64,000 bases of DNA, from contig NZ_FMZB01000003.1 in the NCBI RefSeq assembly GCF_900101385.1, positions 1 through 64,000 on the forward strand, given 5' to 3'. Shown here one piece after another: positions 9,718 to 18,195 of the stretch. A model generated the notes under the pieces. That model did not search any database and was not told the DNA's origin. It worked only from the letters and a program-made list of their open reading frames with translations. The translations under genes were made by a program, and so were the position numbers. Source of the DNA: Terribacillus halophilus (GTDB lineage Bacteria > Bacillota > Bacilli > Bacillales > Amphibacillaceae). How positions within the stretch are numbered: position 1 is the first letter of the stretch; the number at the start of each line of letters is the position of its first letter.

Positions 9718-10248
9718 ATGACAACAAACTTTGCCAAAGCAACATTCGCAGGAGGATGCTTCTGGTGTATGGTGAAACCATTCGATCAATGGGATGGAGT
9801 GGAATCAGTCATTTCCGGCTACACAGGAGGCCACGTCGAAAATCCGACATACGAACAAGTGAAAACAGGGACATCGGGACACTATGAAGCTGTCGAAATC
9901 ACCTATGACCCAACCAAAATAACATACCAGCAAATTCTGGATTTATATTGGCCGCAAATCGATCCCACCGATGCAGGCGGGCAATTCCACGACCGCGGCG
10001 ACCAGTACCGTACAGCTGTCTTCTACCATGATGATGTACAGGAAGAGCTAGCCCAATTTTCCAAGAAGGCGCTAGAAGAAAGCGGCAAGTTCAAGCAGCC
10101 GATCGTGACGGAAATTCTTCCGGCAGCTGTCTTCTACCCTGCCGAGGAATATCATCAGGACTTCTATAAGAAAGAAAAAGAAGCTTATGAAGAAGACCGC
10201 GCCAAATCCGGGCGTGATGAATTCATCGATGAGCATTGGAATAAATAA
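9718..10248 (+). CDS. msrA: Peptide-methionine (S)-S-oxide reductase MsrA
   Basis: Repairs oxidised methionine (S-sulfoxide form) in proteins using thioredoxin. The family signature GGCFWC is at residues 12-17 with catalytic Cys14; YTGG, GHYEAVEITYDP and the C-terminal HQDFYKK region are also present. It has 176 residues. The ATG at 9718 lies nine bases from GGAAGGAG; a TTG two codons earlier is too close to the RBS. No msrB follows, so it is a single-domain MsrA. A hairpin terminator begins at the stop codon. Confidence 0.95.
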   Translation: MTTNFAKATFAGGCFWCMVKPFDQWDGVESVISGYTGGHVENPTYEQVKTGTSGHYEAVEITYDPTKITYQQILDLYWPQIDPTDAGGQFHDRGDQYRTAVFYHDDVQEELAQFSKKALEESGKFKQPIVTEILPAAVFYPAEEYHQDFYKKEKEAYEEDRAKSGRDEFIDEHWNK

Positions 10249-10274
10249 AGGAGCGACTTTTCGCTCCTTGTTTT
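10248..10274 (+). terminator. msrA terminator
   Basis: Hairpin AAGGAGCGA / TCGCTCCTT with a tight loop, followed by GTTTTC. The T-tract is modest. Confidence 0.65.
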
Positions 10275-10286
10275 CAACTCTTTGGT

Positions 10287-11291
10287 TTACATAATGATAT
10301 TATGGTCGACTTCATGCTTGATCAGTTCATATGATTTCCATTTCGCTTCCTTATCGTGGATATTCGTGATCAGCATGAACTCGTCCGCTTGATAAAGTTC
10401 CTTCAGTCTTTCCAGCTCCATCCTGACTTGCTCAGGTGTTCCAATGACGCAGCGTTTGCGGTTTTGCCGAATTGTTTCTCTATCCGTTTCTGTAAGCTGG
10501 CGTTTTGCTATAAGCTCAGGCGACGGAACTTGTGTATCGCGCCCTTTCCCGACGCTCAGCAGCCAATGATCCTGACTCTCCGCCAACGCTTCCGCCTGTT
10601 CTTTTGTTTCCGCACAGACAACGAAGATACAAACAATGCCATATGGTTTCTCCCTCGTGACCGATGGACGAAATGCTTCCTTATATATAGGCATCGCTTT
10701 TGGCTTAGCTGGACTGATGAAGTGACCGAATACATAACCGATACCCAATTCACCCGCCCGTTTGGCACTCTCTTCCGATAAACCAAGGACCCATAATGGA
10801 GCTGGCTCCTTAACACGCGGTGATGCTTTCACCGAACGATAAGGGTGATCACGCGGGAGTGTGTTGGATAGAAAGCCTTGGAGTTCTTCGAGCTTTCTTG
10901 GAAATGCTCCCATGCCGTTTTCTGCTCCATCCGCCAAAGCACTTCTCGTCTGTTCATTTCCCCCTGGTGAACGGCCGACTCCCAAATCGACCCGTCCAGG
11001 AAATAATCCCGCCAACGTATGAAAGGTTTCCGCTACCTTCAACGGGCTGTACTGCGGCAGCAATACCCCGCCCGTCCCAACTTTTATCGTTTTCGTCGCA
11101 CTAGCAATTCTCGTCGCCATGATTTCAGGTGCGACGCTGACCAGTCCGTTTGTATTGTGATGCTCTGCAAACCAGTAACGCTCATAACCTAATCCTTCTG
11201 CATGCTGGGCAAGTTCTACTGCTTCTTGTAATGCATCTTCCGGCGTAGCGCCCCTTCTGATCGGTGCCTGATCCAATATGCTGAGCTTCAT
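10287..11291 (-). CDS. LLM-class flavin-dependent oxidoreductase (luciferase-like)
   Basis: A 334-residue member of the bacterial luciferase-like monooxygenase family, a TIM barrel using FMNH2 from a partner reductase; the substrate is unknown. Diagnostic stretches are the N-terminal LSILDQAP, ERYWFAEHHNT, TGGVLLPQYSPLKVAE, GRVDLGVGRSPGG and the C-terminal GTPEQVRMELERL. GAGGTGG lies before the ATG. It appears monocistronic and converges with msrA. A decayed copy of its first ~80 codons lies at 12444-12790, so this locus was duplicated in the past. Confidence 0.88.
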   Translation of the reverse strand: MKLSILDQAPIRRGATPEDALQEAVELAQHAEGLGYERYWFAEHHNTNGLVSVAPEIMATRIASATKTIKVGTGGVLLPQYSPLKVAETFHTLAGLFPGRVDLGVGRSPGGNEQTRSALADGAENGMGAFPRKLEELQGFLSNTLPRDHPYRSVKASPRVKEPAPLWVLGLSEESAKRAGELGIGYVFGHFISPAKPKAMPIYKEAFRPSVTREKPYGIVCIFVVCAETKEQAEALAESQDHWLLSVGKGRDTQVPSPELIAKRQLTETDRETIRQNRKRCVIGTPEQVRMELERLKELYQADEFMLITNIHDKEAKWKSYELIKHEVDHNIIM

Positions 11292-11416
11292 GCGCCCACC
11301 TCTTCTCTGATCTTCTCATTTTTATTTTAGGGAAAGTGATGGGAGGCATACAAGGTATTCGCTCAGCAACGCTAAAAATTACTTTTTAAGGGAGATGCCT
11401 AAATTATGAGATTGGC

Positions 11417-11968
11417 TTACTTTATTATTTTTCGTTCTAAAGTGTCCTCTATCAAGGACCAGGCTTCATGACAGCTGGGAGTTGTGATAAACGGTTTAAA
11501 TCCATAGTTTAGGTACATATTAACCGCTTGGTAACTTGTTGTTTGCGAAGTTAGATAGGCCTTTGAGTGATAGTTTGCCAAGATATTCATGGCTGCACTC
11601 AGTAAAGGTTTGGATAGTTTTTTTCCTTGATATGCAGGAACAATTCCTACCCAATGGATTCTCCCTAAAATTTCTCCATCGTCTTTTAAGCTGCCATACC
11701 ATGCCGTTGTGGTTCCAATCACTTCTCCATGTTCATTTTCGATGAACACACATCTTTTTATCATTTCTTCAATGTATGGTCCAAATTCTTTATGAAAGTG
11801 CTCTATTGCAGATTCTTTACTATCAAATTCATCTACACTTGCTTCCACACGTGCCCAATGATGTTCGTCACCTTTCTCAAAAAATCTGATTCGAAATCCA
11901 TCAGGAAGCGGGTATTGAGGAATATGCAACAAATCCTCTCTCACCATACGAAGTGGAATTCTTTTCAT
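11417..11968 (-). CDS. GNAT-family N-acetyltransferase
   Basis: A 183-residue GNAT fold protein. Residues 24-90 form the N-terminal strands. The acetyl-CoA binding region follows: IHWVGIVPAYQGKKLSKPLL (motif A, Q/RxxGxG/A-like) and the C-terminal SQTTSYQAVNMYLNYGFKPF, typical of GNATs. The acceptor cannot be deduced. GGAGATG precedes the ATG. It stands alone, between the LLM oxidoreductase gene and a scar region of decayed genes. Confidence 0.85.
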   Translation of the reverse strand: MKRIPLRMVREDLLHIPQYPLPDGFRIRFFEKGDEHHWARVEASVDEFDSKESAIEHFHKEFGPYIEEMIKRCVFIENEHGEVIGTTTAWYGSLKDDGEILGRIHWVGIVPAYQGKKLSKPLLSAAMNILANYHSKAYLTSQTTSYQAVNMYLNYGFKPFITTPSCHEAWSLIEDTLERKIIK

Positions 11969-12281
11969 TTAAATCATCTCCTTATAAAATTACATGTCTT
12001 GTACGCATCCGCCTCGAAGTTCGAAGTGATTCACTTTACTAAACCTTGCATTCACTTATGTATTCTACTAAAAAAAGTGTTTAGTCTTTACCAATCCTTC
12101 AATAACTGCTCAGAAGTGGCATATCCAGCACCCGGTGCTGCGTTCAGTGACAATTACAATCTCTCCTTTCTACGAATGCACTTTCATCATTTCATTGCCT
12201 TTTACTAGGTTTTGAAACACATGAATGCGAGGTTAAGCTGGCATTTAATTAAGTTTCTCAACGCAAAAAAGCTTCATTAAC

Positions 12282-12443
12282 AAACTACTGCCTGCCACGA
12301 AAACAATGCCTTCACCCCCTTGTTGGCAACACAGGGTTCAATTATCGCAAATCCTGCTTTAACAAGGCATCGCATCCATACCCTCAATTGTAAGCGATAA
12401 CAAGTCTATCAGCTATTCTTCTTGCATGTTTGATGATTATATG
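12282..12443 (-). pseudogene. Decayed copy of the 3' end of the TRM11-like methyltransferase gene
   Basis: This stretch aligns with the 3' end of the intact methyltransferase gene (about 17118-17280) at roughly 70-75% identity by eye. Shared blocks include AACACA...TCAATTAT, CCTCAATTGTAAG versus CCTCGATTGTAAG, and ACAAGTCTATCAGCTAT. The reading frame is broken. It runs straight into a decayed copy of the LLM oxidoreductase 5' end, forming a chimeric scar. Confidence 0.75.
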
Positions 12444-12790
12444 AGGGCTGTACTGCGGCAGCAATACCCCGGATGTTCAAACTTCGATTGTATGGAACGT
12501 ACTCGCAATCCGCGTTGCCATGATTTCAGTGCGACACTCCCTTTTGTATGATGATGCTCCGCAAACCAGTATAGCTCATAGCCTAATCTTTCTGTATGCC
12601 AGGCTAATTCTGGGCTTTTCCTGCAATGCCTCTTCCGGCGTAGTTCCCCTTCTTATCCCTGCTTGCCTCAATACGCTGAGCTTTTTGCGCCCACATCTTC
12701 TCAGCTAATTCTATTTAGCATTGTAGGGAATGAAACAGGAAGCATGCAAGGTATTCGCTCAGCGATTGTAAAGACAAAATTTTAAAAAGG
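12444..12790 (-). pseudogene. Decayed copy of the LLM oxidoreductase 5' end and upstream region
   Basis: Aligns with the first ~80 codons of the intact LLM gene and its 5' flank (about 11044-11390). GGGCTGTACTGCGGCAGCAA is identical in both; so are TTGCCATGATTTCA-type blocks with small indels, and CAAGGTATTCGCTCAGC in the upstream flank. The start codon is lost (CAT became TTT near 12682) and several frameshifts are present. Not expressed as an enzyme. Confidence 0.8.
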
Positions 12791-12820
12791 GGTGAGCAGC
12801 ACTAATGCTTTTTCATACTA

Positions 12821-12887
12821 TATTCAAATATAAACTTGAACAAAAAAACCGCATTCTATATACTTTATTCAAATATTACTTTGAATA
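12821..12887 (+). promoter_or_regulatory. cad promoter flanked by two CadC-type operators
   Basis: TTGAAC (12836-12841) and TATACT (12859-12864) are spaced 17 bp apart. A perfect inverted repeat, TATTCAAA-N6-TTTGAATA, covers 12866-12887 just after the -10. A second copy with the same 6-bp spacer and two mismatches covers 12821-12842 and overlaps the -35. The half-sites resemble known CadC/ArsR operators. Two copies 45 bp apart would clamp the promoter until metal releases the repressor. Confidence 0.7.
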
Positions 12888-12900
12888 TGGAGATGACGAA

Positions 12901-13341
12901 ATGGCAAAAGAAACAGCTTTTTGCAATGTTACCTGCCTCCACGAGGATAAAGTGAACCGAGTCAAGGAGAACTTGTCCGATGAACATTTACATGATGTTA
13001 CCAAGTTATTGAAAGCTGTTGCGGATCAAACACGTATAAAGATCATTTCAGCTTTGACAATCGAAGAAGAATTATGTGTCTGTGACGTAGCCAATATTCT
13101 GGATTGCAGCATTGCCACCACATCCCATCACTTGCGTACGTTAAAAAAAGCTGGACTTACGAGTACAAGGAAAGAAGGCAAAACGGTTTATTATAAGCTT
13201 AGCGATCATTATATGACCGGCTTTATCCTCCAGGCCATTTCACAACAAAAAGAAATAGCACTAATAAAAGGAGAATGCGAAAATGACAAATCAAAGCAAA
13301 AAAAGCTCCTGCTGTCAGGGAGCCGTTCAGAATCAAAATAA
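12901..13341 (+). CDS. cadC: ArsR/SmtB-family metal-sensing repressor CadC
   Basis: Winged-helix repressor that leaves DNA on binding Cd/Pb/Zn. CadC signatures are the N-terminal cysteines Cys8 and Cys12, the ELCVCD metal site in the helix before the recognition helix, and SIATTSHHLRTLKKAGL. I start it at the ATG preceded by GGAGATGACGAA (146 residues); the open frame extends 32 codons further upstream, but that part spans the promoter and operators. The C-terminus is about 25 residues longer than usual for CadC and overlaps the cadA start by 59 bp, which suggests translational coupling. Self-regulated through the operators at 12821-12887. Confidence 0.88.
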   Translation: MAKETAFCNVTCLHEDKVNRVKENLSDEHLHDVTKLLKAVADQTRIKIISALTIEEELCVCDVANILDCSIATTSHHLRTLKKAGLTSTRKEGKTVYYKLSDHYMTGFILQAISQQKEIALIKGECENDKSKQKKLLLSGSRSESK

Positions 13342-16042
13342 TTGCTGCAGCACGAACATGCAAGTTGCTGCAACGTCCACTGCATCCCATGCCAATTCAA
13401 CTTCAGAAGGAATTAATAACACTGTCACTGTTGCGGTAAAAAACGAGAAAAAAGAAGATTGCTGCTCGGCGGACGACCCCGACGAATCGGACAGAGGAAA
13501 CTGTTGTCCTTCTGGCGGAATCGGGACTGACGAAGCACCTTGTTGCTCTTCTTCAAAAACCCAAACAGAAACATCTTGCTGTTCTCCCATTGAAGTGGCC
13601 ACTTCAGAGATTTCTTGCTGCATAAATAGTACGGTAAAAGACCTTGATACCCTATCAAAAACAGACACCTTAGCAGGCAGTAACTGCTACACTGCTGATA
13701 CTTGCAAATCAACTGCAGCGGCACAGCATAAGGCTCTTTCTAATAGCCCAATCATGACATATAATGTCTCCGGCATGGATTGCGGTGCATGTGCAAAAAC
13801 AATTGAGAAAGCGGTCCGGATGCTGCCTGGCGTTCAATCCGTCAAAGTGCAATTTTCCACTGGAAAGATGAAAGTTGCTGCCAAAGAAGCGTCACAACTT
13901 ACCATCATTCCGAAGACTGTTTCGAAACTTGGCTACAGTGCTGTTGAGCTTCCTGGTAATGGAGAAACATATGTGGTCGAAGGAATGGACTGCGGTGCAT
14001 GTGCCAAAACGATCGAGAATCATTTACGGAAAATACCTGAAGTCAAACACATAGAAGTTAACTTTTCTACAGGTAAAATGCAAATTGATCACGAAGCTGA
14101 TAAAGAAACGATTATCCGTGAGGTTCAAAAAGCTGGTTATAAAGCAGAGTTATCCTCCAAGCGAAATCCTTCAGACCCCGAGGAGAAAAAAAGTTTTGAC
14201 TTTGGCAGTATTTCTGTCGCTGGGTCCGGTATCCTCCTCGTCCTGGGATTTGGCCTTAGCTATACTGAGATACCAAGCCTTGTCTCAGTTCTGCTTTATG
14301 CACTTGTGATGGTAATCTGCGGGTATAAGCCTCTGAAAAGCGCTTATTACGCTGTTAAAAGCGGTTCACTTGATATGAATGTACTGATGTCTGTAGCCGC
14401 GATCGGCGCTGCCATTATCGGCGAGTGGCTGGAAGGTGCCGTTGTCGTCTGGCTGTTCTCCCTAGGCGCCATGCTCCAAATGAGGTCGGTGAATCGAACA
14501 CGTCATAGCATCAAAGAATTGATGGACCTTGCTCCACCGGAAGCATGGGTAAGAAAAGGCGGTGACTTAATAAAAGTCGCCGTGGAAGAAGTCAAGCTTG
14601 GTGACACGATTGTTGTCAAAGCCGGTGATCGCATTCCGCTTGATGGTGAGGTAATCAAAGGAGAATCCAGTGTAAATCAGGCATCGATCACCGGAGAATC
14701 CATCCCTGTTGATAAAACAGTCAACGATAATGTCTTTGCAGGTACAGTAAATGAAAATGGCACATTGGAAATCAATGTCACCAAGCTAGTCGAAGATACA
14801 ACCATCGCTAAAATCATTGAAATGGTAGAAGAGGCACAAGGGAAGCAAGCGCCAACCCAAGCATTCATTGATCGGTTTACCAGCATCTATACACCCGTCG
14901 TGTTTGTACTGGCGCTTTTGGTTATCGCTGTTCCCCCTTTTTTTGGATTTGGCACTAGGAGTGAATGGGTTTATCGGGGGCTTGAACTGCTTGTCATTGC
15001 ATGTCCTTGCGCCTTGGTCATTTCCACTCCCGTAGCAATCGTTGCGGCAATCGGTAACGCTGCAAAAAATGGCGTGCTGATCAAAGGCGGCACTTCATTG
15101 GAAATCGCAGGAAAAATCAGTGCGATTGCATTTGATAAGACAGGAACAATAACGGAAGGAAAACCGAAAGTTACCGACATACGAGTATGCAGTGGCAGTC
15201 AGGAATCTTTGTTGGAGATCGCAAAGACACTTGAAGCTTATTCCAATCATCCAATCGCTAATTCGATTGTTGCATATGCGGATGAACTGAATATTCACCA
15301 ATTAGAAGGCGATAAGTTTCAAAGTATTGCCGGAAAAGGTGTATCTGCTTTAATAGATGGAAGAACCTATTTCGCAGGAAATGTAAAGTTATTCAATGAT
15401 TTGAAAGTAACCATTCCTCCTGTCATTGGGGATATACAGGAGCAAGCAAAAACAATCGTTATCGTTGGCAGCAGGCAAGCGATACTTGGTGTTATTTGTG
15501 TAGAGGATACAATCCGCCATATAACGGTGAAAGCAATCCAGCAGCTGGAAGCAGACGGCCTGAAGGAAATGGTCATGCTCACCGGCGATAATGAAAAAAC
15601 AGCCGCACTTATGGCCAAGAAATCAAAGGTGAACCGCTATTTCGCCAACTTACTGCCGGAAGATAAAGTGACATCCATCAAAAAGCTGCAGCAGGAAGGC
15701 TACAAAACGGCAATGGTCGGAGACGGCATCAATGATGCTCCTGCCTTGGCAACAGCGGATCTGGGAATCGCCATGGGCGGTGCCGGCACGGATACGGCCA
15801 TCGAAACAGCAGACATCGTCCTGATGGCCGACAATCTTGAGAAACTGCCTTTCACGATAAAACTCAGTAAAAAAGCCATAACTATCATCAAACAGAACAT
15901 CTGGTTCTCCATTTTGATAAAAGCGGCAGCTTTAGTATTGATTGTTCCCGGCTGGCTGACCTTGTGGCTGGCGGTTTTGAGTGATACCGGTGCGGCAATA
16001 CTCGTTATATTGAGTAGTTTACGTCTGTTTAAAATGAAATAA
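13283..16042 (+). CDS. cadA: Cd/Zn/Pb-exporting P1B-type ATPase CadA with cysteine-pair-rich N-terminus
   Basis: P-type ATPase of 919 residues that should expel Cd, Zn or Pb. Two HMA domains carry GMDCGACA (near residues 164 and 234). The catalytic core is complete: TGES actuator loop, CPC metal site (IACPCALVIS) in the membrane, DKTGTITEG phosphorylation site, HP motif (SNHPIA), and MVGDGINDAPAL. The first ~150 residues are unusual: seven Cys-Cys pairs (residues 10, 21, 60, 74, 87, 99, 112) plus Cys135 and Cys141 in low-complexity sequence rich in Ser, Thr, Asn and Glu, likely extra metal-binding sites. GGAG lies before the ATG, within the end of cadC. Zn/Cd/Pb over copper is inferred from the CadC partner and HMA type. 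Confidence 0.92.
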   Translation: MTNQSKKSSCCQGAVQNQNNCCSTNMQVAATSTASHANSTSEGINNTVTVAVKNEKKEDCCSADDPDESDRGNCCPSGGIGTDEAPCCSSSKTQTETSCCSPIEVATSEISCCINSTVKDLDTLSKTDTLAGSNCYTADTCKSTAAAQHKALSNSPIMTYNVSGMDCGACAKTIEKAVRMLPGVQSVKVQFSTGKMKVAAKEASQLTIIPKTVSKLGYSAVELPGNGETYVVEGMDCGACAKTIENHLRKIPEVKHIEVNFSTGKMQIDHEADKETIIREVQKAGYKAELSSKRNPSDPEEKKSFDFGSISVAGSGILLVLGFGLSYTEIPSLVSVLLYALVMVICGYKPLKSAYYAVKSGSLDMNVLMSVAAIGAAIIGEWLEGAVVVWLFSLGAMLQMRSVNRTRHSIKELMDLAPPEAWVRKGGDLIKVAVEEVKLGDTIVVKAGDRIPLDGEVIKGESSVNQASITGESIPVDKTVNDNVFAGTVNENGTLEINVTKLVEDTTIAKIIEMVEEAQGKQAPTQAFIDRFTSIYTPVVFVLALLVIAVPPFFGFGTRSEWVYRGLELLVIACPCALVISTPVAIVAAIGNAAKNGVLIKGGTSLEIAGKISAIAFDKTGTITEGKPKVTDIRVCSGSQESLLEIAKTLEAYSNHPIANSIVAYADELNIHQLEGDKFQSIAGKGVSALIDGRTYFAGNVKLFNDLKVTIPPVIGDIQEQAKTIVIVGSRQAILGVICVEDTIRHITVKAIQQLEADGLKEMVMLTGDNEKTAALMAKKSKVNRYFANLLPEDKVTSIKKLQQEGYKTAMVGDGINDAPALATADLGIAMGGAGTDTAIETADIVLMADNLEKLPFTIKLSKKAITIIKQNIWFSILIKAAALVLIVPGWLTLWLAVLSDTGAAILVILSSLRLFKMK

Positions 16043-16051
16043 CGTATTGTT

Positions 16052-16083
16052 AAAACCCTGATCAGCAATCTTAGATCGGGCTT
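16052..16083 (+). terminator. Possible cadA terminator
   Basis: Imperfect hairpin AAACCCTGATC / GATCGGGCTTT (two mismatches) with a 10-base loop, ten bases after the cadA stop. There is no clean T-run, so this is tentative. Confidence 0.4.
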
Positions 16084-16124
16084 TAATAAGAAAAGTTGTA
16101 TCATTGTAATTGAGGATCTCTTCT

Positions 16125-16260
16125 TTATTCAGAATTGAAGTGGCTTTCCTTAAACATTGAACTCAATTCATCAAATAACGAATCTTATTTCCATCAAGGT
16201 CATAGAAAACACAGTTTTTCCTGCATGTACCCTGCTTTTAATCTGTCCACCCATAATTTG
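16125..16260 (-). pseudogene. Possible remnant of a glyoxalase/VOC-type C-terminus
   Basis: On the minus strand one frame reads CVFYDLDGNKIRYLMN before a stop, and ELSSMFKESHF-like sequence continues in another frame. The FYDLDGNK motif is typical of the last strand of VOC/glyoxalase domains. No start codon or full domain is present. A fragment this short could be chance, hence the low confidence. Confidence 0.3.
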
Positions 16261-16706
16261 TTTGTCCATAAAATCCCTTAGTATTGATTACAACGCACTT
16301 AATCTATTAGCTTACAAAAGGTAATGAAAATGCTCTTTGCCGTGAATAGCAATGATAATTGCGAGGTGATTTTCTTAGCCGATCCAAGCATTTTTCCTTG
16401 AAAAATACGGTTGGTGCACGCTGCATCGGTATTCTTTCCATGAATGCTTGGTTCTTTTCTTGGTTCTCAGTTGTAAGTGGCCGTTCTACTGAGCCTAGCA
16501 ATTTCGTATTGTCCCGTATATTGTAACGAGCTATCTCAAAAGCAAACAGCTGATTATAGCTGAATGCATAATCATTTCATACCTTATGCAACTTGGAGCC
16601 ATATAATTAAAGAATTGAATGAAATTAAAGAGGATCATTAGTCGCGACTAGTAAAAAGCATCACAAACATAGCATTGCAACACAAAAAATGTAAAGGTGT
16701 TTCAAA
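16261..16706. other. Non-coding stretch without recognisable gene
   Basis: About 450 AT-rich bases between the cadA locus and the lipoprotein gene. A 64-codon open frame on the minus strand (16307-16501) has no ribosome binding site and an odd, basic composition. Nothing here can be assigned; the neighbourhood of gene remnants suggests decayed sequence. Confidence 0.5.
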
Positions 16707-17057
16707 ATGAAAAAAATAACCCATTATTTTTATGTCACCTGCTTCCTTTTTCTCATTACAGGTTGTCAACAACAACAAAATACAGGCGAAGAGAAAGTGA
16801 TTATTTACGTTATGGAATCTGTTACATCACCTGTGCAGGGTTTTACTGTCACACTAGCAGAAACAGGTGAAGAAGTACTTGATATAGGAATAATACTTGA
16901 GCCGACAGATACGCAAGGGAAAACAGAAGCAGTGTTGAAAGTTGGGACGACGTACGAAGCTTCCTTAGTTCTCAATGATCACCAAACTCAATACGAAAAA
17001 ATTACAGTTTCAGAAGATGCAGACGATAATATATTCACTTTTGTACTTGATGAATAA
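16707..17057 (+). CDS. Small lipoprotein of unknown function
   Basis: 116 residues. A signal peptide with a hydrophobic core (YVTCFLFLITGC) ends in an LITGC lipobox, so Cys20 should be lipid-modified and the protein anchored outside the membrane. The mature part is acidic, Thr/Glu-rich and looks like a single beta-sandwich (alternating VTLAETGEEV, TYEASLVLND). I do not recognise the family. AAAGGTG lies before the ATG and a hairpin terminator follows directly. It stands alone between the cad scar region and the convergent methyltransferase gene. Confidence 0.75.
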   Translation: MKKITHYFYVTCFLFLITGCQQQQNTGEEKVIIYVMESVTSPVQGFTVTLAETGEEVLDIGIILEPTDTQGKTEAVLKVGTTYEASLVLNDHQTQYEKITVSEDADDNIFTFVLDE

Positions 17058-17058
17058 T

Positions 17059-17095
17059 GAAACAGCCATCTGTTTCTACATAAATGGCTGTTTTG
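17059..17095. terminator. Terminator between lipoprotein and methyltransferase genes
   Basis: Hairpin AAACAGCCAT / ATGGCTGTTT with a 13-base loop and TTTT at the plus-strand 3' side. Confidence 0.75.
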
Positions 17096-17113
17096 AGATA
17101 CTAACGTAATTAT

Positions 17114-18076
17114 CTATTCACAAACAATAACCTGCCTAGAAAACAAAGCCTTGAGACCCTTATTAGCAACACATCGATCAATTATTGTGAATCCTGCCTC
17201 CCACAACATCTCATCCATATCCTCGATTGTAAGGATCACAAGTCTATCAGCTATCCTTCTGGCGTTCTTGATAATAGTGAATTGCTCTTCTGCAGTCGCA
17301 CGGGAATACAGATTATAAGGCATATCAACGATTGCGACATCGTAGTGCCCTTCTTGTTCGGCAATGTCTTTGACAGCAACTTCCCCCTGATAGTTAAAGT
17401 GCGCAATATTTTCCCGTGCTCCTTTTACTGCGAGCGGATTACGATCGGCACCAACGATAGGGATACTCATCGATAAAGCTTCCACTAAAACGGTGCCAAT
17501 CCCACAGCAAGGGTCGATAACACTGACTCCACGTGGATTTGGCACTGCGATATTTACAATCGTTCTTGCCAAACGTGTGTTTAAAGCTGTTGAATATTCC
17601 TGTGGCTTTTTGGCATGATGCAGCCAGACCGATTCATTCTTTACATAGGTGCCGAAATACCATCGCCCTTTGAATGGAACGATGCCAAAAAGAACATCAG
17701 GATTCCGCATTTTTGCTTTTCCGGTTATATTCCAGCCAACTTTCCTCTCAATAGCTCGCTGTTCCTCAAATTCTATTTTCTGTTCATTGTCTAAATCATT
17801 TATTTTTAGGTAAAGTACCTTAAAGGTTTTATCTTGAAGCTTTATTTGATGCACCAGTTCGGCGATATCATCAATAGTCTCCCCTGAGTAAAGAATGGAA
17901 AGTCTTCCTTTGATGAATGGACTCCTGCTTGGCTCGATTTTTGTCGTACTTTTGATCAGGTTGTCTGATTCCTGTCCGAAAAGTGATCTTTGCTCCAATT
18001 TACATAGGGAAGTCTCTTCCCTGCCCGCTGTAAAGGTATATAAATATTCCAATGATTCGATGGATTTTATCGTCAT
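17114..18076 (-). CDS. TRM11-family SAM-dependent methyltransferase
   Basis: A 320-residue class I methyltransferase with an N-terminal part of about 150 residues (possible RNA-recognition role) and a C-terminal Rossmann domain. Visible motifs are VIDPCCGIGTVLVEA (SAM motif I), GADRNPLAVKGARENI, and the catalytic-type motif DMPYN, a variant of the DPPY found in amino-group (N-)methyltransferases. Nucleic acid guanine or adenine is a plausible target by family analogy with Trm11/Trm14; not proven. Start chosen at MTIKSIES with AGAAAGG upstream; an ATG eight codons earlier lacks an RBS. A broken copy of its 3' end lies at 12282-12443. Confidence 0.82.
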   Translation of the reverse strand: MTIKSIESLEYLYTFTAGREETSLCKLEQRSLFGQESDNLIKSTTKIEPSRSPFIKGRLSILYSGETIDDIAELVHQIKLQDKTFKVLYLKINDLDNEQKIEFEEQRAIERKVGWNITGKAKMRNPDVLFGIVPFKGRWYFGTYVKNESVWLHHAKKPQEYSTALNTRLARTIVNIAVPNPRGVSVIDPCCGIGTVLVEALSMSIPIVGADRNPLAVKGARENIAHFNYQGEVAVKDIAEQEGHYDVAIVDMPYNLYSRATAEEQFTIIKNARRIADRLVILTIEDMDEMLWEAGFTIIDRCVANKGLKALFSRQVIVCE

Positions 18077-18195
18077 GTATCTGCCTTTCTTAAACCGCAA
18101 TTAAGAATCCATTATAACAGAAATGGCGTAAAGGTCTTCGAAAGTATATGACAAAAGAAAATTCTCATAATGAAAGGAGCGAAAATTGATAGCGC

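Noticed and set aside
12086-12150. Short minus-strand frame ending GAGYATSEQLLKDW
   Set aside because: Only ~20 codons between stops and no start; could be a gene tail but too short to assign.
16307-16501. 64-codon frame upstream of the lipoprotein gene
   Set aside because: No start signal and odd composition; probably chance.
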